Shown in pieces: positions 33,903-43,839 of a stretch of DNA of 64,000 nucleotides (its first letter is position 1; every line of letters starts with the position of its first letter). Source of the DNA: Consotaella salsifontis (GTDB lineage: Bacteria > Pseudomonadota > Alphaproteobacteria > Rhizobiales > Rhizobiaceae); NCBI RefSeq assembly GCF_900167365.1, contig NZ_FUXL01000006.1:186001-250000 (forward strand). Reading direction: 5' to 3'. Below the pieces are notes generated by a model that was not told where the DNA came from, did no database searches, and saw only the letters and a program-made list of their open reading frames with translations. Both the position numbers and the translations under genes were made by a program.

Positions 33903-34460
33903 ATGGCGATCCGAATCTTGGTGGCCGCCCTCCTCGCCGCGCTGCTGACAGCGTGCTCATCCTATCGCCCTACGCCCCCTGCCTTTCACGAAGTCTTGAA
34001 CCAGCCCTATCGCCTGGATGCGGGTGATCGCGTCCGCGTCACGGTCTTCGAACAGGATGGGCTCACCAACACCTACACGGTCGACAAGGCTGGCTACATC
34101 GACATGCCGCTTGTCGGCTCCGTTCCGGCCCGTGGGCGCACCACCGGCGAGCTTGCCTCGGCGCTTCAGGCCGAGTTCGCCAAGGGCTATCTGCGTGATC
34201 CCGATATTGCCGTAGAGGTCGATCGTTACCGCCCGTTCTTCATCATGGGGGAGGTCGGTGCGGGTGGCCAATACTCCTATGTTCCAGGAATGACGGTCCA
34301 AAACGCGATCGCCATCGCCGGTGGCTTCTCGCCCCGTGCCGAGCAGCGCTCCGTCGACATCACCCGCCAGGTCAACGGCAAGATCCTGACCGGCCGCGTC
34401 CTCATCTCCGACCCCATCCTGCCGAACGACACCATCTACGTCCGCGAGCGGCTGTTCTGA
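33903..34460 (+). CDS. Polysaccharide export lipoprotein (Wza/ExoF-like)
   Basis: 185 residues from ATG 33903, with a lipoprotein signal: MAIRILVAALLAALLTACSS, lipobox LTAC, lipidated Cys18. A poly_export domain (about 35-110, YRLDAGDRVRVTVFEQDGLTNT) is followed by one SLBB-like domain (FFIMGEVGAGGQYSYVPGMTV). It forms or contributes to an outer-membrane or periplasmic export channel. It is short compared with Wza (about 380), as in rhizobial ExoF-type proteins. Divergent from the co-polymerase and followed by the priming transferase. Confidence 0.92.
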   Translation: MAIRILVAALLAALLTACSSYRPTPPAFHEVLNQPYRLDAGDRVRVTVFEQDGLTNTYTVDKAGYIDMPLVGSVPARGRTTGELASALQAEFAKGYLRDPDIAVEVDRYRPFFIMGEVGAGGQYSYVPGMTVQNAIAIAGGFSPRAEQRSVDITRQVNGKILTGRVLISDPILPNDTIYVRERLF

Positions 34461-34665
34461 CAGCGTCCAATTCTTCAGCGGCAAGAGAGGAAGCGGCGAG
34501 GACAATTCGCTCAGTTTTGAGACGATTTTGGGCTTTGCCCCAACACTATCTTAGTCGGTGGTCCTTAGGATCAGCATTGTCTGCGGTTTTTCAAGGAGAG
34601 GCGCTGCAGAGGCCAAACTTGCCGTGGCCTCGACAAAGTGCCCACACGCGAGGTCGATCCGGATC

Positions 34666-36189
34666 ATGCTGGATGCCAGTGATCATTCGCCGTTCTCGCC
34701 GGAAGCCGTTCGAGCAGCGCGCATTTCCCGTTCCGGAACCGTGGAACTCAGCCCGGCCGCGACCGAAGCCGCGATGCAGCTACGGTCGCGCACGATCAAT
34801 CCCATGCTGGTTCCGGGGATTTGGCGCGGTGTCGAATTTGCCTCGACGTTCGCGATGGGCCTCGCGGGCCATGCCATTCTCTTCGGAACCCGCGCCTTCG
34901 GCACCCAGCTCCTCATCGCCGGCCTCGTCGCAGGAATCGGTGTGCTTTTTACCGGCTTCCTGCATGGATACCAGATATCGGTGCTACGAAGCGGCGTCCG
35001 GCAGATCCCGCGCCTGGCTCTGTCGCTTTTCGGCGCCTTCGGTCTAGCAACCGGCGTTGCGGTTGTTCTAGGGACCGCTTCCGCCGATTCGCGCTGGCTT
35101 GCAGGATGGTTTGCGGCGAGCCTAGTATTCCTCGCGATTGCCCGCCCTCTCCTGTCGATCTGTCTCAGGTTCTGGGCACGCAAGGGCGTTATGGCGCGGC
35201 GCGCCGTCATCGTCGGCGGTGGCCAGGGGGCCGAGGCGCTCCTCCACAATCTTCAACTGCAGCCGGACAGCGATATCCGCATTTGCGGCATTTTCGACGA
35301 CCGGGGCGACCGGCGGTCTCCACCGATTGTCGCCGGATATCCGAAGCTGGGCACTGTGCGCGAGCTGGTCGAATTCGCGCGCATCGCGCGCATCGACATG
35401 CTGATCGTTACGCTTCCGCTGACAGCGGAGAAGCGAGTTCTTTCGATTCTGAAGGAGCTGTGGGTGCTGCCGCTCGATATACGCTTGTCGGCGCAAGCCT
35501 CACAGATCAAGCTGCGCCCGCGCGCCTACACGATGATCGGCGACCTGCCGATGCTCGACGTCTTCGACCGTCCGCTGACCGAGTGGGACGGCCTTTCCAA
35601 GCGCCTCATGGACCTCGTGCTCGGCATGCTTGCCCTCGTGCTCCTCTCCCCGCTGATGGTGGCGACCGCCATCGCCATCAAGCTCGACAGCTCAGGCCCA
35701 GTCTTCTTCCGTCAGAAGCGCCACGGCTTCAACAACCAGATCATCGAGGTTCTCAAGTTCCGCTCGCTCTACCATGAGATGGCCGATGTCGACGCGAAGC
35801 GGATCGTGACCAAAGGCGATCCCCGCGTCACCCGCGTCGGCCGTTTCATCCGCAGGACGTCGATCGACGAGTTGCCGCAACTCTTCAACGTGCTCGGCGG
35901 CAGCCTCTCCCTGGTCGGCCCCAGGCCCCACGCCGTCCACGGGCGCTCGTCGAGCAACCAGGCCTTCGTCGAGATCGTCGACGGCTATTTCGGCCGGCAT
36001 AAGGTCAAGCCCGGCATCACCGGTTGGGCCCAGATCAAGGGTTGGCGCGGCGAGATCGACGATCCGAAAAAGCTGGAAAAGCGCTTCGAGCACGACCTGT
36101 ACTACATCGAGCACTGGTCGATCCTTCTCGACCTCTACATCCTGATCAGGACGCCCTTCTCGCTTCTGTCTTCCGCCAACGCCTACTAA
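34666..36189 (+). CDS. Undecaprenyl-phosphate sugar phosphotransferase (priming glycosyltransferase)
   Basis: 507 residues from ATG 34666 ([14 protein letters not shown]). Transfers a hexose-1-phosphate to undecaprenyl phosphate, the first step of repeat-unit assembly. Four N-terminal helices (about 50-165), a CoA-binding-like domain ([19 protein letters not shown]), then a C-terminal bacterial sugar transferase domain after a fifth helix (about 320-340) with [34 protein letters not shown] and [16 protein letters not shown]. WcaJ/PssY type. With the Wza-like and Wzz-like genes it forms a minimal export set; the polymerase and flippase are not in the window. Confidence 0.92.
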   Translation: MLDASDHSPFSPEAVRAARISRSGTVELSPAATEAAMQLRSRTINPMLVPGIWRGVEFASTFAMGLAGHAILFGTRAFGTQLLIAGLVAGIGVLFTGFLHGYQISVLRSGVRQIPRLALSLFGAFGLATGVAVVLGTASADSRWLAGWFAASLVFLAIARPLLSICLRFWARKGVMARRAVIVGGGQGAEALLHNLQLQPDSDIRICGIFDDRGDRRSPPIVAGYPKLGTVRELVEFARIARIDMLIVTLPLTAEKRVLSILKELWVLPLDIRLSAQASQIKLRPRAYTMIGDLPMLDVFDRPLTEWDGLSKRLMDLVLGMLALVLLSPLMVATAIAIKLDSSGPVFFRQKRHGFNNQIIEVLKFRSLYHEMADVDAKRIVTKGDPRVTRVGRFIRRTSIDELPQLFNVLGGSLSLVGPRPHAVHGRSSSNQAFVEIVDGYFGRHKVKPGITGWAQIKGWRGEIDDPKKLEKRFEHDLYYIEHWSILLDLYILIRTPFSLLSSANAY

Positions 36190-36476
36190 ACGGAGCGTCC
36201 CGCGCTGGAACACCGGAGGGGAACCGCTTCGGTCGATCGGGGTTTTCCCGGCATGAGATTGTGTTCCACCTCCTCCCCGAAGCGCACCTTGTTTCGTCAT
36301 CCCGTTTGGGCGACAACACTGTCGAGACTCTTCTGCCACCGGCCGCCGTTATCGCACGCCGGTTTCATGGCTAAGAGCTTGATGTCACGGCATTCGAAGG
36401 CTTCACGTCTGATGTCGTGCGAGGAAAGAGAAAGCCGCATCCTGGGCTCAAGCGCCGGCGCGGTCGTTCTTGCGTC

Positions 36477-37247
36477 ATGACGGCACGAAGCAGCAAGGCA
36501 CCGATGATCCGCGTCGCATCCTACAACATCAGGAAGAGCGTCGGCACCGACTGGCGCCGTCAGCCTCGGCAGATCCTCGACGTTCTGAGTGAACTCGACG
36601 CCGATATCATCGCCCTTCAGGAGGTCGATCGCCGCTTCGGCGACCGCGTCTCCTCGCTGGCGCCTCAGGCCATCGCCGAGCGCACCGCCTATAAGGCTCT
36701 ACGCTTCGGCGTTCGCCCGGATAGTCTTGGCTGGCACGGCAACACCATCCTCGTGCGCAAGGAGATGGAGGTCCTCCGCTGCGAGAAGATCGTCCTGCCG
36801 GCCTTGGAGCCCCGAGGCGCCGCCCTCGCCGACATTCGCGCCGGCGACGTCAGGGTGCGCGTCGTGGGAATGCATCTTGGCTTGGTGAGCCTCTGGCGGC
36901 GCCGACAGGCACGCGCGGTGCTTCAGCAGCTCAAGCGGCTCGAGGAGCCCCTGCCCACCGTCATGATGGGCGATTTGAACGAGTGGAACACCGAAGGCGG
37001 CTGTCTGACGCATTTTGCCGAGGAGCATCATGTCGTCGCGCCGGGTCCAAGCTTTCACTCACACCTGCCCTTCGCCTCCTTCGACCGGATCATCACCAGC
37101 CCGGAGATCAAGGTGCAAGATGCGGGTGTGCATCTGTCGGAGCGGGCGCGCATTGCCTCAGATCATCTGCCTGTCTGGGCAGAACTTGCCTTCCCCGCCG
37201 AGGCCGTTGCCGCGACCGGGAGCAGGACTGCCGTCGCCGCGGATTGA
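36477..37247 (+). CDS. Endonuclease/exonuclease/phosphatase family protein
   Basis: 256 residues from ATG 36477; an ATG at 36504 (MIRVASYNIRKSVG) is an alternative, and neither has a strong ribosome site. EEP signatures: SYNIRKSVG, IIALQEVDRR, VVGMHLGL, MMGDLNEW, ASFDRIITSP and ASDHLPVWAEL, supplying the metal and catalytic Asp/His residues. The family cleaves phosphodiesters in nucleic acids, inositol phosphates or sphingolipids; the substrate here is not known. Several rhizobial homologues sit near phospholipase D-like genes, which are absent here. Confidence 0.88.
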   Translation: MTARSSKAPMIRVASYNIRKSVGTDWRRQPRQILDVLSELDADIIALQEVDRRFGDRVSSLAPQAIAERTAYKALRFGVRPDSLGWHGNTILVRKEMEVLRCEKIVLPALEPRGAALADIRAGDVRVRVVGMHLGLVSLWRRRQARAVLQQLKRLEEPLPTVMMGDLNEWNTEGGCLTHFAEEHHVVAPGPSFHSHLPFASFDRIITSPEIKVQDAGVHLSERARIASDHLPVWAELAFPAEAVAATGSRTAVAAD

Positions 37248-37279
37248 GCGGGTGCGGCGCGATCTGGATTTGAGAAGGC

Positions 37280-37297
37280 GCGGGGCGATTGCCCCGC
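37280..37297. terminator. GC-rich hairpin between convergent genes
   Basis: GCGGGGC (37280-37286), GATT, GCCCCGC (37291-37297): perfect 7-bp stem between two converging stop codons, but no T-run on either side, so termination is only probable. Confidence 0.4.
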
Positions 37298-37312
37298 CAA
37301 CGCGCCAAAGGA

Positions 37313-37687
37313 TCAGGCGAGAACTTCCAGCTTGACCTTCGCCGTGCCTCTGGCGATCAACCCGACCACGGACGCGGCCTTCCGCGACAGGTCGATGATC
37401 CGATTGTGGGCGTAGGGACCGCGATCGTTGATCCTGACGATCACCGACTTGCCGTTGCGCATATTTGTTACGCGCACTTTCGTGCCGAACGGCAAGGATT
37501 TGTGAGCGGCGGTCAGCTTGTTCATGTCGAAACGTTCGCCGCTGGCCGTGGAGCGGCCGTGGAACTTCGGCCCATACCATGAGGCGGCACCGGACTGGGT
37601 CCGGAACATCGCGTCGGCGCTAAGCCCGGAAAAAAGCACGCACGTCCCCATGACCGCGCCGAGCACGGCCTTTGTCACCATCTTCAT
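37313..37687 (-). CDS. RlpA-like double-psi beta-barrel protein
   Basis: 124 residues from ATG 37687 (MKMVTKAVLGAVMGTCVLFSGLSADA), with a signal peptide of about 26 residues. The rest is a DPBB domain: GAASWYGPKFHGRSTASGER, LPFGTKVRVTNMRNGKSVIVRINDRGPY and RIIDLSRKAA. RlpA proteins cut peptidoglycan glycan strands at septa. This one lacks the C-terminal SPOR domain of full RlpA and has no lipobox, so it is a short periplasmic version; the catalytic role is inferred from the fold. Confidence 0.88.
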   Translation of the reverse strand: MKMVTKAVLGAVMGTCVLFSGLSADAMFRTQSGAASWYGPKFHGRSTASGERFDMNKLTAAHKSLPFGTKVRVTNMRNGKSVIVRINDRGPYAHNRIIDLSRKAASVVGLIARGTAKVKLEVLA

Positions 37688-38134
37688 AGAGTAACCCCTC
37701 TCTCTGCGTCGGGTTTTCGGCGAGGATTCCCCTCTCACCGAAGAAGCTGCACGATTGAGCGAGGGCTTAATGACCGGGGGCTGTGACGAGAATGCGGACC
37801 GCAGCCGGCAAGAATGAGGTCATTTCGAGATGATGGAACTTTCCTGCGACATGGTTTTCAGAAAGTGAACTTCATACCTCCGGCGATCCGGGCTCTTTGT
37901 CCCAGGAAGAGGGAAGCGGATCTTGCGCAAACCTTACCCGCCGCTCGGTGAGCCAAGGGCCCTGCGCCCTCTCCCCAACACGGAAGAGCAACAAACGCTG
38001 GCTCTTCGAGCGATCTCCGAATGCCCCTGCCAAAACGGCATGCCTTCTATGCGGAGACTGGCATTGCTCATCGGCCTCGAATCCTCCACCTTCAGTTCAA
38101 CCGATTAGATCGGACATTAAAGGGGATAAAGACC
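37688..38134. other. Gene-free spacer between the rlpA-like and DUF3563 genes
   Basis: 447 nt with no supported gene. The open frames here are short, lack ribosome sites and have no recognisable product. AAGGGGATAAAGACC just before 38135 is the ribosome site of the DUF3563 gene. No promoter was identified with confidence. Confidence 0.5.
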
Positions 38135-38296
38135 ATGAAAATCGTCAGCACCATTCGCAGTGCCATGAAGCGCTATCGCGATTCCAACCCGGAACTCGAC
38201 TACCTGAACGAGGCCACTTCCTGTGCCGATCTCGAGTGCCGTGAGCGCGAAATCACCCGCGGGCGTTTCCGCAACCAGCGTCGCATGGGGTTCTAA
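38135..38296 (+). CDS. DUF3563-type small protein
   Basis: 53 residues, MKIVSTIRSAMKRYRDSNPE then LDYLNEATSCADLECREREITRG; the pattern 'YLNEA.S..DLE.R.REI.RG.F' is that of DUF3563. Short basic proteins of this type are numerous in rhizobia and their function is not established. AAGGGGATAAAGACC precedes the ATG. Followed by two tandem terminators. Confidence 0.78.
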   Translation: MKIVSTIRSAMKRYRDSNPELDYLNEATSCADLECREREITRGRFRNQRRMGF

Positions 38297-38380
38297 GTAC
38301 TGTGTACGCACCTGTAATGCCAAGCCGGGAACGGCGCTCGCAGCCGCCCGGCAGGGGAACCGACGCGGATGGACCGCGCC

Positions 38381-38403
38381 GGCGCCGAAGCGCCCTGTTT
38401 TTT
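38381..38403 (+). terminator. Intrinsic terminator 1 after the DUF3563 gene
   Basis: GGCGC, CGAA tetraloop, GCGCC (38381-38394), then CTGTTTTTT. 85 nt after the stop codon. Confidence 0.75.
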
Positions 38404-38421
38404 CGGGGTGACAGAGTGGGA

Positions 38422-38454
38422 GGGGACGGGATTTCAGATCGCCGTCCCCTTTTG
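38422..38454 (+). terminator. Intrinsic terminator 2 after the DUF3563 gene
   Basis: GGGGACGG (38422-38429), 12-nt loop, CCGTCCCC (38442-38449), then TTTTG. Second terminator in tandem on the same strand. Confidence 0.7.
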
Positions 38455-38517
38455 TTTCGGGCCGTATAGCCGTCTCTAGACAGTTTCGCGCGGCTTGCCC
38501 TGACGAACCGCGAACAT

Positions 38518-40968
38518 TCAGCCGACGAACGCGAGATGCGACGTATCGGCTTCGCCTGCGGGCCGCGACATCCGAGGTTGCGGCCGGAACCGCATCAAGA
38601 GCCCTGCAACTTCCAGGGCCGGCACGGGCGGGCTGAAGAAATAGCCCTGCATCTCCCGGCAGCCTTCTCGCTCCAGCACATCATAGTGCTCGGACGTCTC
38701 CACGCCCTCCGCGATGACCGAAATCCCCATGGATCGGCTGAGACCGATAACCGCGCGCACGACCGCGATGTTCTCGGGCTCGGTCAAATGCCGCACGAAC
38801 GACTGGTCGATCTTCACCTTGTCGAAGGGAAACTTCGTAAGGTAGCCGAGCGACGAATATCCTGTTCCAAAGTCGTCCATCGAAAGCCGGATGCCCCGGG
38901 CGCGGAACGCCTGAAGGACGGCGAGCGTAGCCCGATCATCCTCGAGCATCAGCGACTCGGTCACTTCGAGCTGCAGACGTGACGGCGGAAGGCCGGTCGC
39001 ATTCAGGATATCCTCCACCCGCCGAGAAAGATCGGGATCGCGAAACTGGATCGGCGAAAGATTGACCGAGATGGAAAGTTGGGACGGCCACTGCGCAGCT
39101 TGGCGGCAGGCCGCTTCCAGCGCCCACAACCCCATCGCGTCGATGAGCCCGACCTCTTCCGCGATCGGAATGAACTCACCCGGCGACACCAAGCCCCGCT
39201 CGGGATGCCGCCACCGGATCAGGGCCTCGAAACCTGAAATGGTTCCGCGAGCCACGTCGTAGAACGGCTGGTAGAAGAGCTCGAATTCGTCCGCCTCGAC
39301 CGCCCTGCGCAGGTCGATCTCCATGCGTCGCCGCCGCTCGATGGTTTCGGCCATTTCGGGCTTGAAGAAGCGATAGGCGTTTCGCCCGGCAGCCTTGGCG
39401 CTGTAGAGCGCGAGATCGACATCCTTGAGGAGGGCGTCCGGATCGATCAAGGTCCCCGTTTCTTTTTCGGAATTGACGACGATTCCGATGCTGACGCCGA
39501 TGCTGATCTTGTGGTGCTCGATATCGAACGGCGCGGCAAGCGCTGCGATCAGCCGTTTGGCCAGAGCCTCCGCGCTCTCAGGCTGAGCGACACCAACCTG
39601 AATCACTGCGAACTCGTCGCCGCCGGTGCGGGCGAGCAGGTCACGTTTGCCAACGCACTCGCAAAGCCTTGCGCTGACTGCCTTCAGCAGCCGGTCCCCA
39701 ACCGGGTGCCCGAGCGTGTCGTTGACCGTCTTGAAGCCATCGAGATCCAGACTGAGAAGCGCCACGCCGGGCATTCCGAACAGCTTTTCCAACCGCTCGC
39801 GGAAGCGCAATCGGTTGGGCAGATCGGTCAAGGCGTCGTGGCGCGCCAGATGACGCATCTTCTGGTCCGCGATGTGCCGCTCGGTAATGTCTTCCAGCGT
39901 CGCCACCAGACCTCCGCCCTCGATCCATTGGCGCGAAATGGCAATCACGCGGCCATCGGGCATCTCGGCCGTGAAGAAGGCGCCCTCGCTCGGGGCGAGA
40001 ACATGGTGGAGAAACGGATCGTCCAGCATTTCTCGCGAGGTCAGTCCAAATCTCCGCGCTCCGAACATCTGTTCGAAGCGCTTGTTGTGAACCATCAGCT
40101 TGAGATCCCGGTCGAAGAGGCATAGCCCCTGAGACATGTTGTTCAGCGCAGCTTCCCAGCGCGCACCCTGGATGGCGATAGTTCCGGAAAGATTGGCGGC
40201 CTGCGTCTTGCGCTCCTTTTCCATGCCGGTGATCTGTCCGGCGATGCTCGTCTGCATCGCGTCGAGCGCCCTGAGAAGCTGGGCCGTCTCGCTACGTCCG
40301 CGTGTAATGATCTGGTTGTCGAAGCTCTTGGCCGCGATCGAATTGATGATCCGCGTCGCCCGCTTGATCGGGGCAACGATGGTGCGTCCGAGAAGGAAGA
40401 ACACCAGGATGGCGATCGTGGCGGCGATGCCGGCCGCCCGCCAGGTTCCAGTTCTGAACTGGTCAAGATACGCGTAGACGGCGCGCTGTGTGGTGCGTCC
40501 ATCCCGCAGCACAGCGGCGGCGATTGTCGCTATCTCGTCGTTGGCGATGGCAAGATCGCTCACAACCTTGCGAGCGCTCGCAGCGCCACCGCTGGCGCGC
40601 AACCTTGAGAGCTGAACGCGCACCTCATCGATCAGCCCATGGGTCTTCTCCGAGGTGGCGATTGCGGCCGACTGCTGCAGCGTCTCATCGATTTTGGTTA
40701 GCCCATCCAGGAGAACGTCGATATTCTCCTGGCGCAGCGGTCCGGAGTCTCTCGTGCCCTGCCCTTCGCGGGCTTCGAAGGTCGTCGACAGAGCACTCAA
40801 CACGCCCTGAGCCGACCGCAAATGGTCGAGCGAAACCATCCCGTGCTCGTAGAGCCGGTCGGCGCTCCGCCGGACCTCGCCCTGCGATTCAATGGCGAGT
40901 TGTGCCACCGCCACATCGGCCAGGATCAACGCCAGACACGCGATCAAGAGCTTCCATCGGATCGGCAA
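38518..40968 (-). CDS. Membrane GGDEF-EAL protein (cyclic di-GMP synthesis/breakdown)
   Basis: 816 residues: transmembrane helix (about 6-25), periplasmic sensor (about 26-175), second helix (about 177-198), HAMP-like linker, PAS domain (about 268-365), GGDEF domain (about 372-540) and EAL domain (about 550-800). The signature GGDEF at 449-453 is intact, as are EAL at 581-583 (SGFEALIRWRHP), DDFGTGYSSL and VIAEGVET, so both activities are possible. The RxxD inhibitory site ahead of GGDEF is not conserved (GKRD). Alone on the minus strand between DUF3563 and an aldo/keto reductase. Confidence 0.95.
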   Translation of the reverse strand: MPIRWKLLIACLALILADVAVAQLAIESQGEVRRSADRLYEHGMVSLDHLRSAQGVLSALSTTFEAREGQGTRDSGPLRQENIDVLLDGLTKIDETLQQSAAIATSEKTHGLIDEVRVQLSRLRASGGAASARKVVSDLAIANDEIATIAAAVLRDGRTTQRAVYAYLDQFRTGTWRAAGIAATIAILVFFLLGRTIVAPIKRATRIINSIAAKSFDNQIITRGRSETAQLLRALDAMQTSIAGQITGMEKERKTQAANLSGTIAIQGARWEAALNNMSQGLCLFDRDLKLMVHNKRFEQMFGARRFGLTSREMLDDPFLHHVLAPSEGAFFTAEMPDGRVIAISRQWIEGGGLVATLEDITERHIADQKMRHLARHDALTDLPNRLRFRERLEKLFGMPGVALLSLDLDGFKTVNDTLGHPVGDRLLKAVSARLCECVGKRDLLARTGGDEFAVIQVGVAQPESAEALAKRLIAALAAPFDIEHHKISIGVSIGIVVNSEKETGTLIDPDALLKDVDLALYSAKAAGRNAYRFFKPEMAETIERRRRMEIDLRRAVEADEFELFYQPFYDVARGTISGFEALIRWRHPERGLVSPGEFIPIAEEVGLIDAMGLWALEAACRQAAQWPSQLSISVNLSPIQFRDPDLSRRVEDILNATGLPPSRLQLEVTESLMLEDDRATLAVLQAFRARGIRLSMDDFGTGYSSLGYLTKFPFDKVKIDQSFVRHLTEPENIAVVRAVIGLSRSMGISVIAEGVETSEHYDVLEREGCREMQGYFFSPPVPALEVAGLLMRFRPQPRMSRPAGEADTSHLAFVG

Positions 40969-41231
40969 ACGCGCCCTCCTGCTCGAGCCTGTCTCGGCGG
41001 ACCCAAGTTGACATTAGGGCAGCCAACCTTAAAAAATCCTCTGTTGCCCGAAGCGTTTTGGGTACTTCCGGTGGATTCGCCGTGCTTTTTCTTTGCCACC
41101 CACGAATTGGGCGGGGTTCGAAGGTTCACGTTTCACAAGCCATAGAGCAGAGCGAGCGCTCGCCCCGCTCGGCGGTCGGAGGCCTCACTCTCCGCCTTTC
41201 CATCTCCCATTGAACATTGAAGGGACTAGTC

Positions 41232-42113
41232 ATGGCACAATTCGACGTTGCGTCCTCCGGTCGATTCAAGATCGGCGGCAAGGAATTTCATCGCCTGGGC
41301 TTCGGCGCCATGCGCATCGTGGGCGCAGGCGTATGGGGCGAGCCGGCGGATCGCGCGGAGGCGCTTCGCGTTCTGCGGCGACTGCCGGAACTGGGCATCG
41401 ACTTTGTCGACACCGCCGATTCCTATGGGCCGGATGTGTCCGAGCTTCTCATCAGGGAAGCGCTGCACCCCTACGCTGGCACATTCGTGGCCACGAAGGG
41501 CGGGCTGACGCGCAGCGGCCCCAACGCGTGGCATCCCGTCGGGCGGCCTGAATATCTGCGCCAGCAGGCGCTCAAGAGCTGCCGCAATCTCGGGGTCGAA
41601 CGGATCGACCTTTGGCAGCTTCATCGCATCGACGCCAAGGTGCCGAGAGACGAGCAGTTCGACGCGATGAAAAGCCTCCAGGACGATGGCATCGTTACAG
41701 CACTCGGTCTGAGCGAGGTGTCCGTCGAGGACATTGAAGCCGCATCGAAGGTCTTCGAGGTGGCCACCGTGCAAAACCGCTACAATCTCGTCGATCGCGG
41801 CAGCGAGGCCGTCCTCGACTATTGCGAGGCAAAAGGGATCGGCTTCATCCCGTGGTTCCCGCTGGCCGCCGGCGATCTGGCCCGCCCCGGAACCGTTCTC
41901 GACTCGGTCGCACGCAAGCACGGCGCCAAGCCGAGCCAGATCGCCCTCGCCTGGATTCTGAAGCGCAGCCCCGTCGTCCTCCCGATCCCCGGCACGTCGA
42001 AGGTTTCCCATCTCGAGGAAAACGCAGCCGCTGCCGCGATCGATCTGTCGGACGAGGATTTCGCCGCGCTCGATCAGGAAGGGCGCGCCGAGGCGAACAA
42101 GAAGAAGAGCTGA
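41232..42113 (+). CDS. Aldo/keto reductase
   Basis: 293 residues from ATG 41232 ([16 protein letters not shown]). NADPH-dependent reduction of aldehydes or ketones in a TIM barrel. Catalytic tetrad: Asp60 and Tyr65 ([11 protein letters not shown]), Lys89 (VATKGG), His131 (LWQLHRID). C-terminal [17 protein letters not shown] contacts the cofactor. Substrate unknown. 93 nt before the alpha-glucosidase gene, possibly cotranscribed. Confidence 0.92.
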   Translation: MAQFDVASSGRFKIGGKEFHRLGFGAMRIVGAGVWGEPADRAEALRVLRRLPELGIDFVDTADSYGPDVSELLIREALHPYAGTFVATKGGLTRSGPNAWHPVGRPEYLRQQALKSCRNLGVERIDLWQLHRIDAKVPRDEQFDAMKSLQDDGIVTALGLSEVSVEDIEAASKVFEVATVQNRYNLVDRGSEAVLDYCEAKGIGFIPWFPLAAGDLARPGTVLDSVARKHGAKPSQIALAWILKRSPVVLPIPGTSKVSHLEENAAAAAIDLSDEDFAALDQEGRAEANKKKS

Positions 42114-42206
42114 CCGACGACGGTGGCGGAACGGCGCTCGCCCAAATCCGTTCTGTGCGGGCGAGCGCCACCGCCGCCGTTGGAACTTCTCGTACGGGGG
42201 AACAAC

Positions 42207-43799
42207 ATGCCCAGGATCGCCTGGTGGCAATCAGGAATTGTCTATCAAGTCTATCCTCGTTCCTTCCAGGACAGCAATGGCGACGGCGTCGGCGACCTCA
42301 TCGGTATCCGCAACCGCCTCGACCACTTGAAGTGGCTCGGCGTCGACGCGCTGTGGATCTCTCCATTTTTCCCCTCGCCGATGGCCGACTTCGGCTATGA
42401 CGTTCAGGACTACTGCGGCGTCGACCCGTTGTTCGGCACGCTGGATGACTTCGACGCCCTGGTCGCAAAGGCCCACGGCAAAGGCTTGAAGGTGATCCTG
42501 GACTTCGTGCCGAACCACACGTCCGACCAGCATCCATGGCTCGTCGAAAGCCGCTCCTCACGCCATAATCCCAAACGGGACTGGTATATCTGGCGCGACC
42601 CGAAGCCGGACGGTAGCCCGCCCAACAACTGGGTGAGCCATTTCGGAGGCAGCGCCTGGCAGCTCGATGAAGCGACAGGCCAGTACTACTACCATGCCTT
42701 TCTGAAGGAGCAGCCGGACCTCGACTGGCGAAATCCCGAGGTCCAAAGTGCGATGCACGATACCCTGCGCTTCTGGATGAATCGCGGCGTCGACGGCTTC
42801 CGCGTCGACGTCATCTGGCTGATGATCAAGGATCGCGAGCTTCGCGACAATCCCATCAACCCCGCTTGGCACGAAGGCATGCCCGATATCCAGCGAGTTC
42901 TGCCGGTCCACACGGCCGACCAGCCGGAGGTTCATGAGGTCATTCGCGGCCTTCGCCGGGTGGTCGACGAGTATGACGACCGCGTCCTGATCGGAGAAAT
43001 CTATCTGCCGGTCGATCGTCTCGTCACCTACTACGGCGAAGATCTCACGGGGACGCACCTGCCCTTCAACTTCCAGCTGATCCTGGCGCAATGGAAGGCC
43101 GACGTGGTCGCCTCTCTGATCACGGAATATGAAGCGGCTCTGCCGCCGGGAGGCTGGCCGAACTGGGTGCTTGGAAACCACGACCAGCCGCGTATCGCCG
43201 CCCGTGTCGGTGCGGCGCAGGCGCGCGTTGCCGCGATGCTGTTGCTGACGCTCCGGGGCACGCCGACCATCTACTACGGGGACGAACTAGGGCTATCGAG
43301 CGTCGCCATTCCACCCGAGGCCGCCCAGGACCCCTGGGAGAAGAACGAGCCGGGGCGCGGCTTCAGTCGTGATCCGGAAAGAACGCCGATGCAGTGGGAT
43401 GAAACGGAGAATGCCGGCTTCACCACCGGCCGGCCCTGGCTGCCCCTGTCGGATGACCACACGGCCCAAAACGTCGATCGGATGCGCGAGGACGAAACGT
43501 CGATTCTATGGCTTTACCGCCGTCTCGTGGCGCTACGCCGTGAAAAAGCATCTTTCAGCATCGGTGATTTTCGCCTGCTCACCCAGTCCGGCGACGTTCT
43601 CGTTTTCCAGCGCCTCTATCGCGACGAGCGGTTCATTGTCGCGCTCAACATGAGCTCTCGTGCCGCGACCGTGGCGATCCCCGAGATGGAGAACGGTGGG
43701 GCGATTCGCCTTTCCACATCACTAAGCCGCGAAGCCGAGCACGTGTCGGCGACATTGGTCCTCGACGCCGATGAGGGGCTCGTGATCGAGCCAGCCTGA
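42207..43799 (+). CDS. Alpha-glucosidase (glycoside hydrolase family 13)
   Basis: 530 residues from ATG 42207 (MPRIAWWQSGIVYQVYPRSF). Retaining alpha-glucosidase of the oligo-1,6-glucosidase type (GH13 subfamilies 23/30). Nucleophile Asp201 (GFRVDVIWL), acid/base Glu264 (LIGEIYLP) and stabiliser Asp326 (VLGNHDQPR) are all present; QDSNGDGVGDLIGI is the calcium-loop signature. No signal peptide, so it acts on imported oligosaccharides such as sucrose or trehalose analogues. No sugar ABC transporter is adjacent. Confidence 0.94.
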   Translation: MPRIAWWQSGIVYQVYPRSFQDSNGDGVGDLIGIRNRLDHLKWLGVDALWISPFFPSPMADFGYDVQDYCGVDPLFGTLDDFDALVAKAHGKGLKVILDFVPNHTSDQHPWLVESRSSRHNPKRDWYIWRDPKPDGSPPNNWVSHFGGSAWQLDEATGQYYYHAFLKEQPDLDWRNPEVQSAMHDTLRFWMNRGVDGFRVDVIWLMIKDRELRDNPINPAWHEGMPDIQRVLPVHTADQPEVHEVIRGLRRVVDEYDDRVLIGEIYLPVDRLVTYYGEDLTGTHLPFNFQLILAQWKADVVASLITEYEAALPPGGWPNWVLGNHDQPRIAARVGAAQARVAAMLLLTLRGTPTIYYGDELGLSSVAIPPEAAQDPWEKNEPGRGFSRDPERTPMQWDETENAGFTTGRPWLPLSDDHTAQNVDRMREDETSILWLYRRLVALRREKASFSIGDFRLLTQSGDVLVFQRLYRDERFIVALNMSSRAATVAIPEMENGGAIRLSTSLSREAEHVSATLVLDADEGLVIEPA

Positions 43800-43839
43800 G
43801 CGACGCACCTGACTTCGATCAGGGGCGGTGCCCAAAGGT

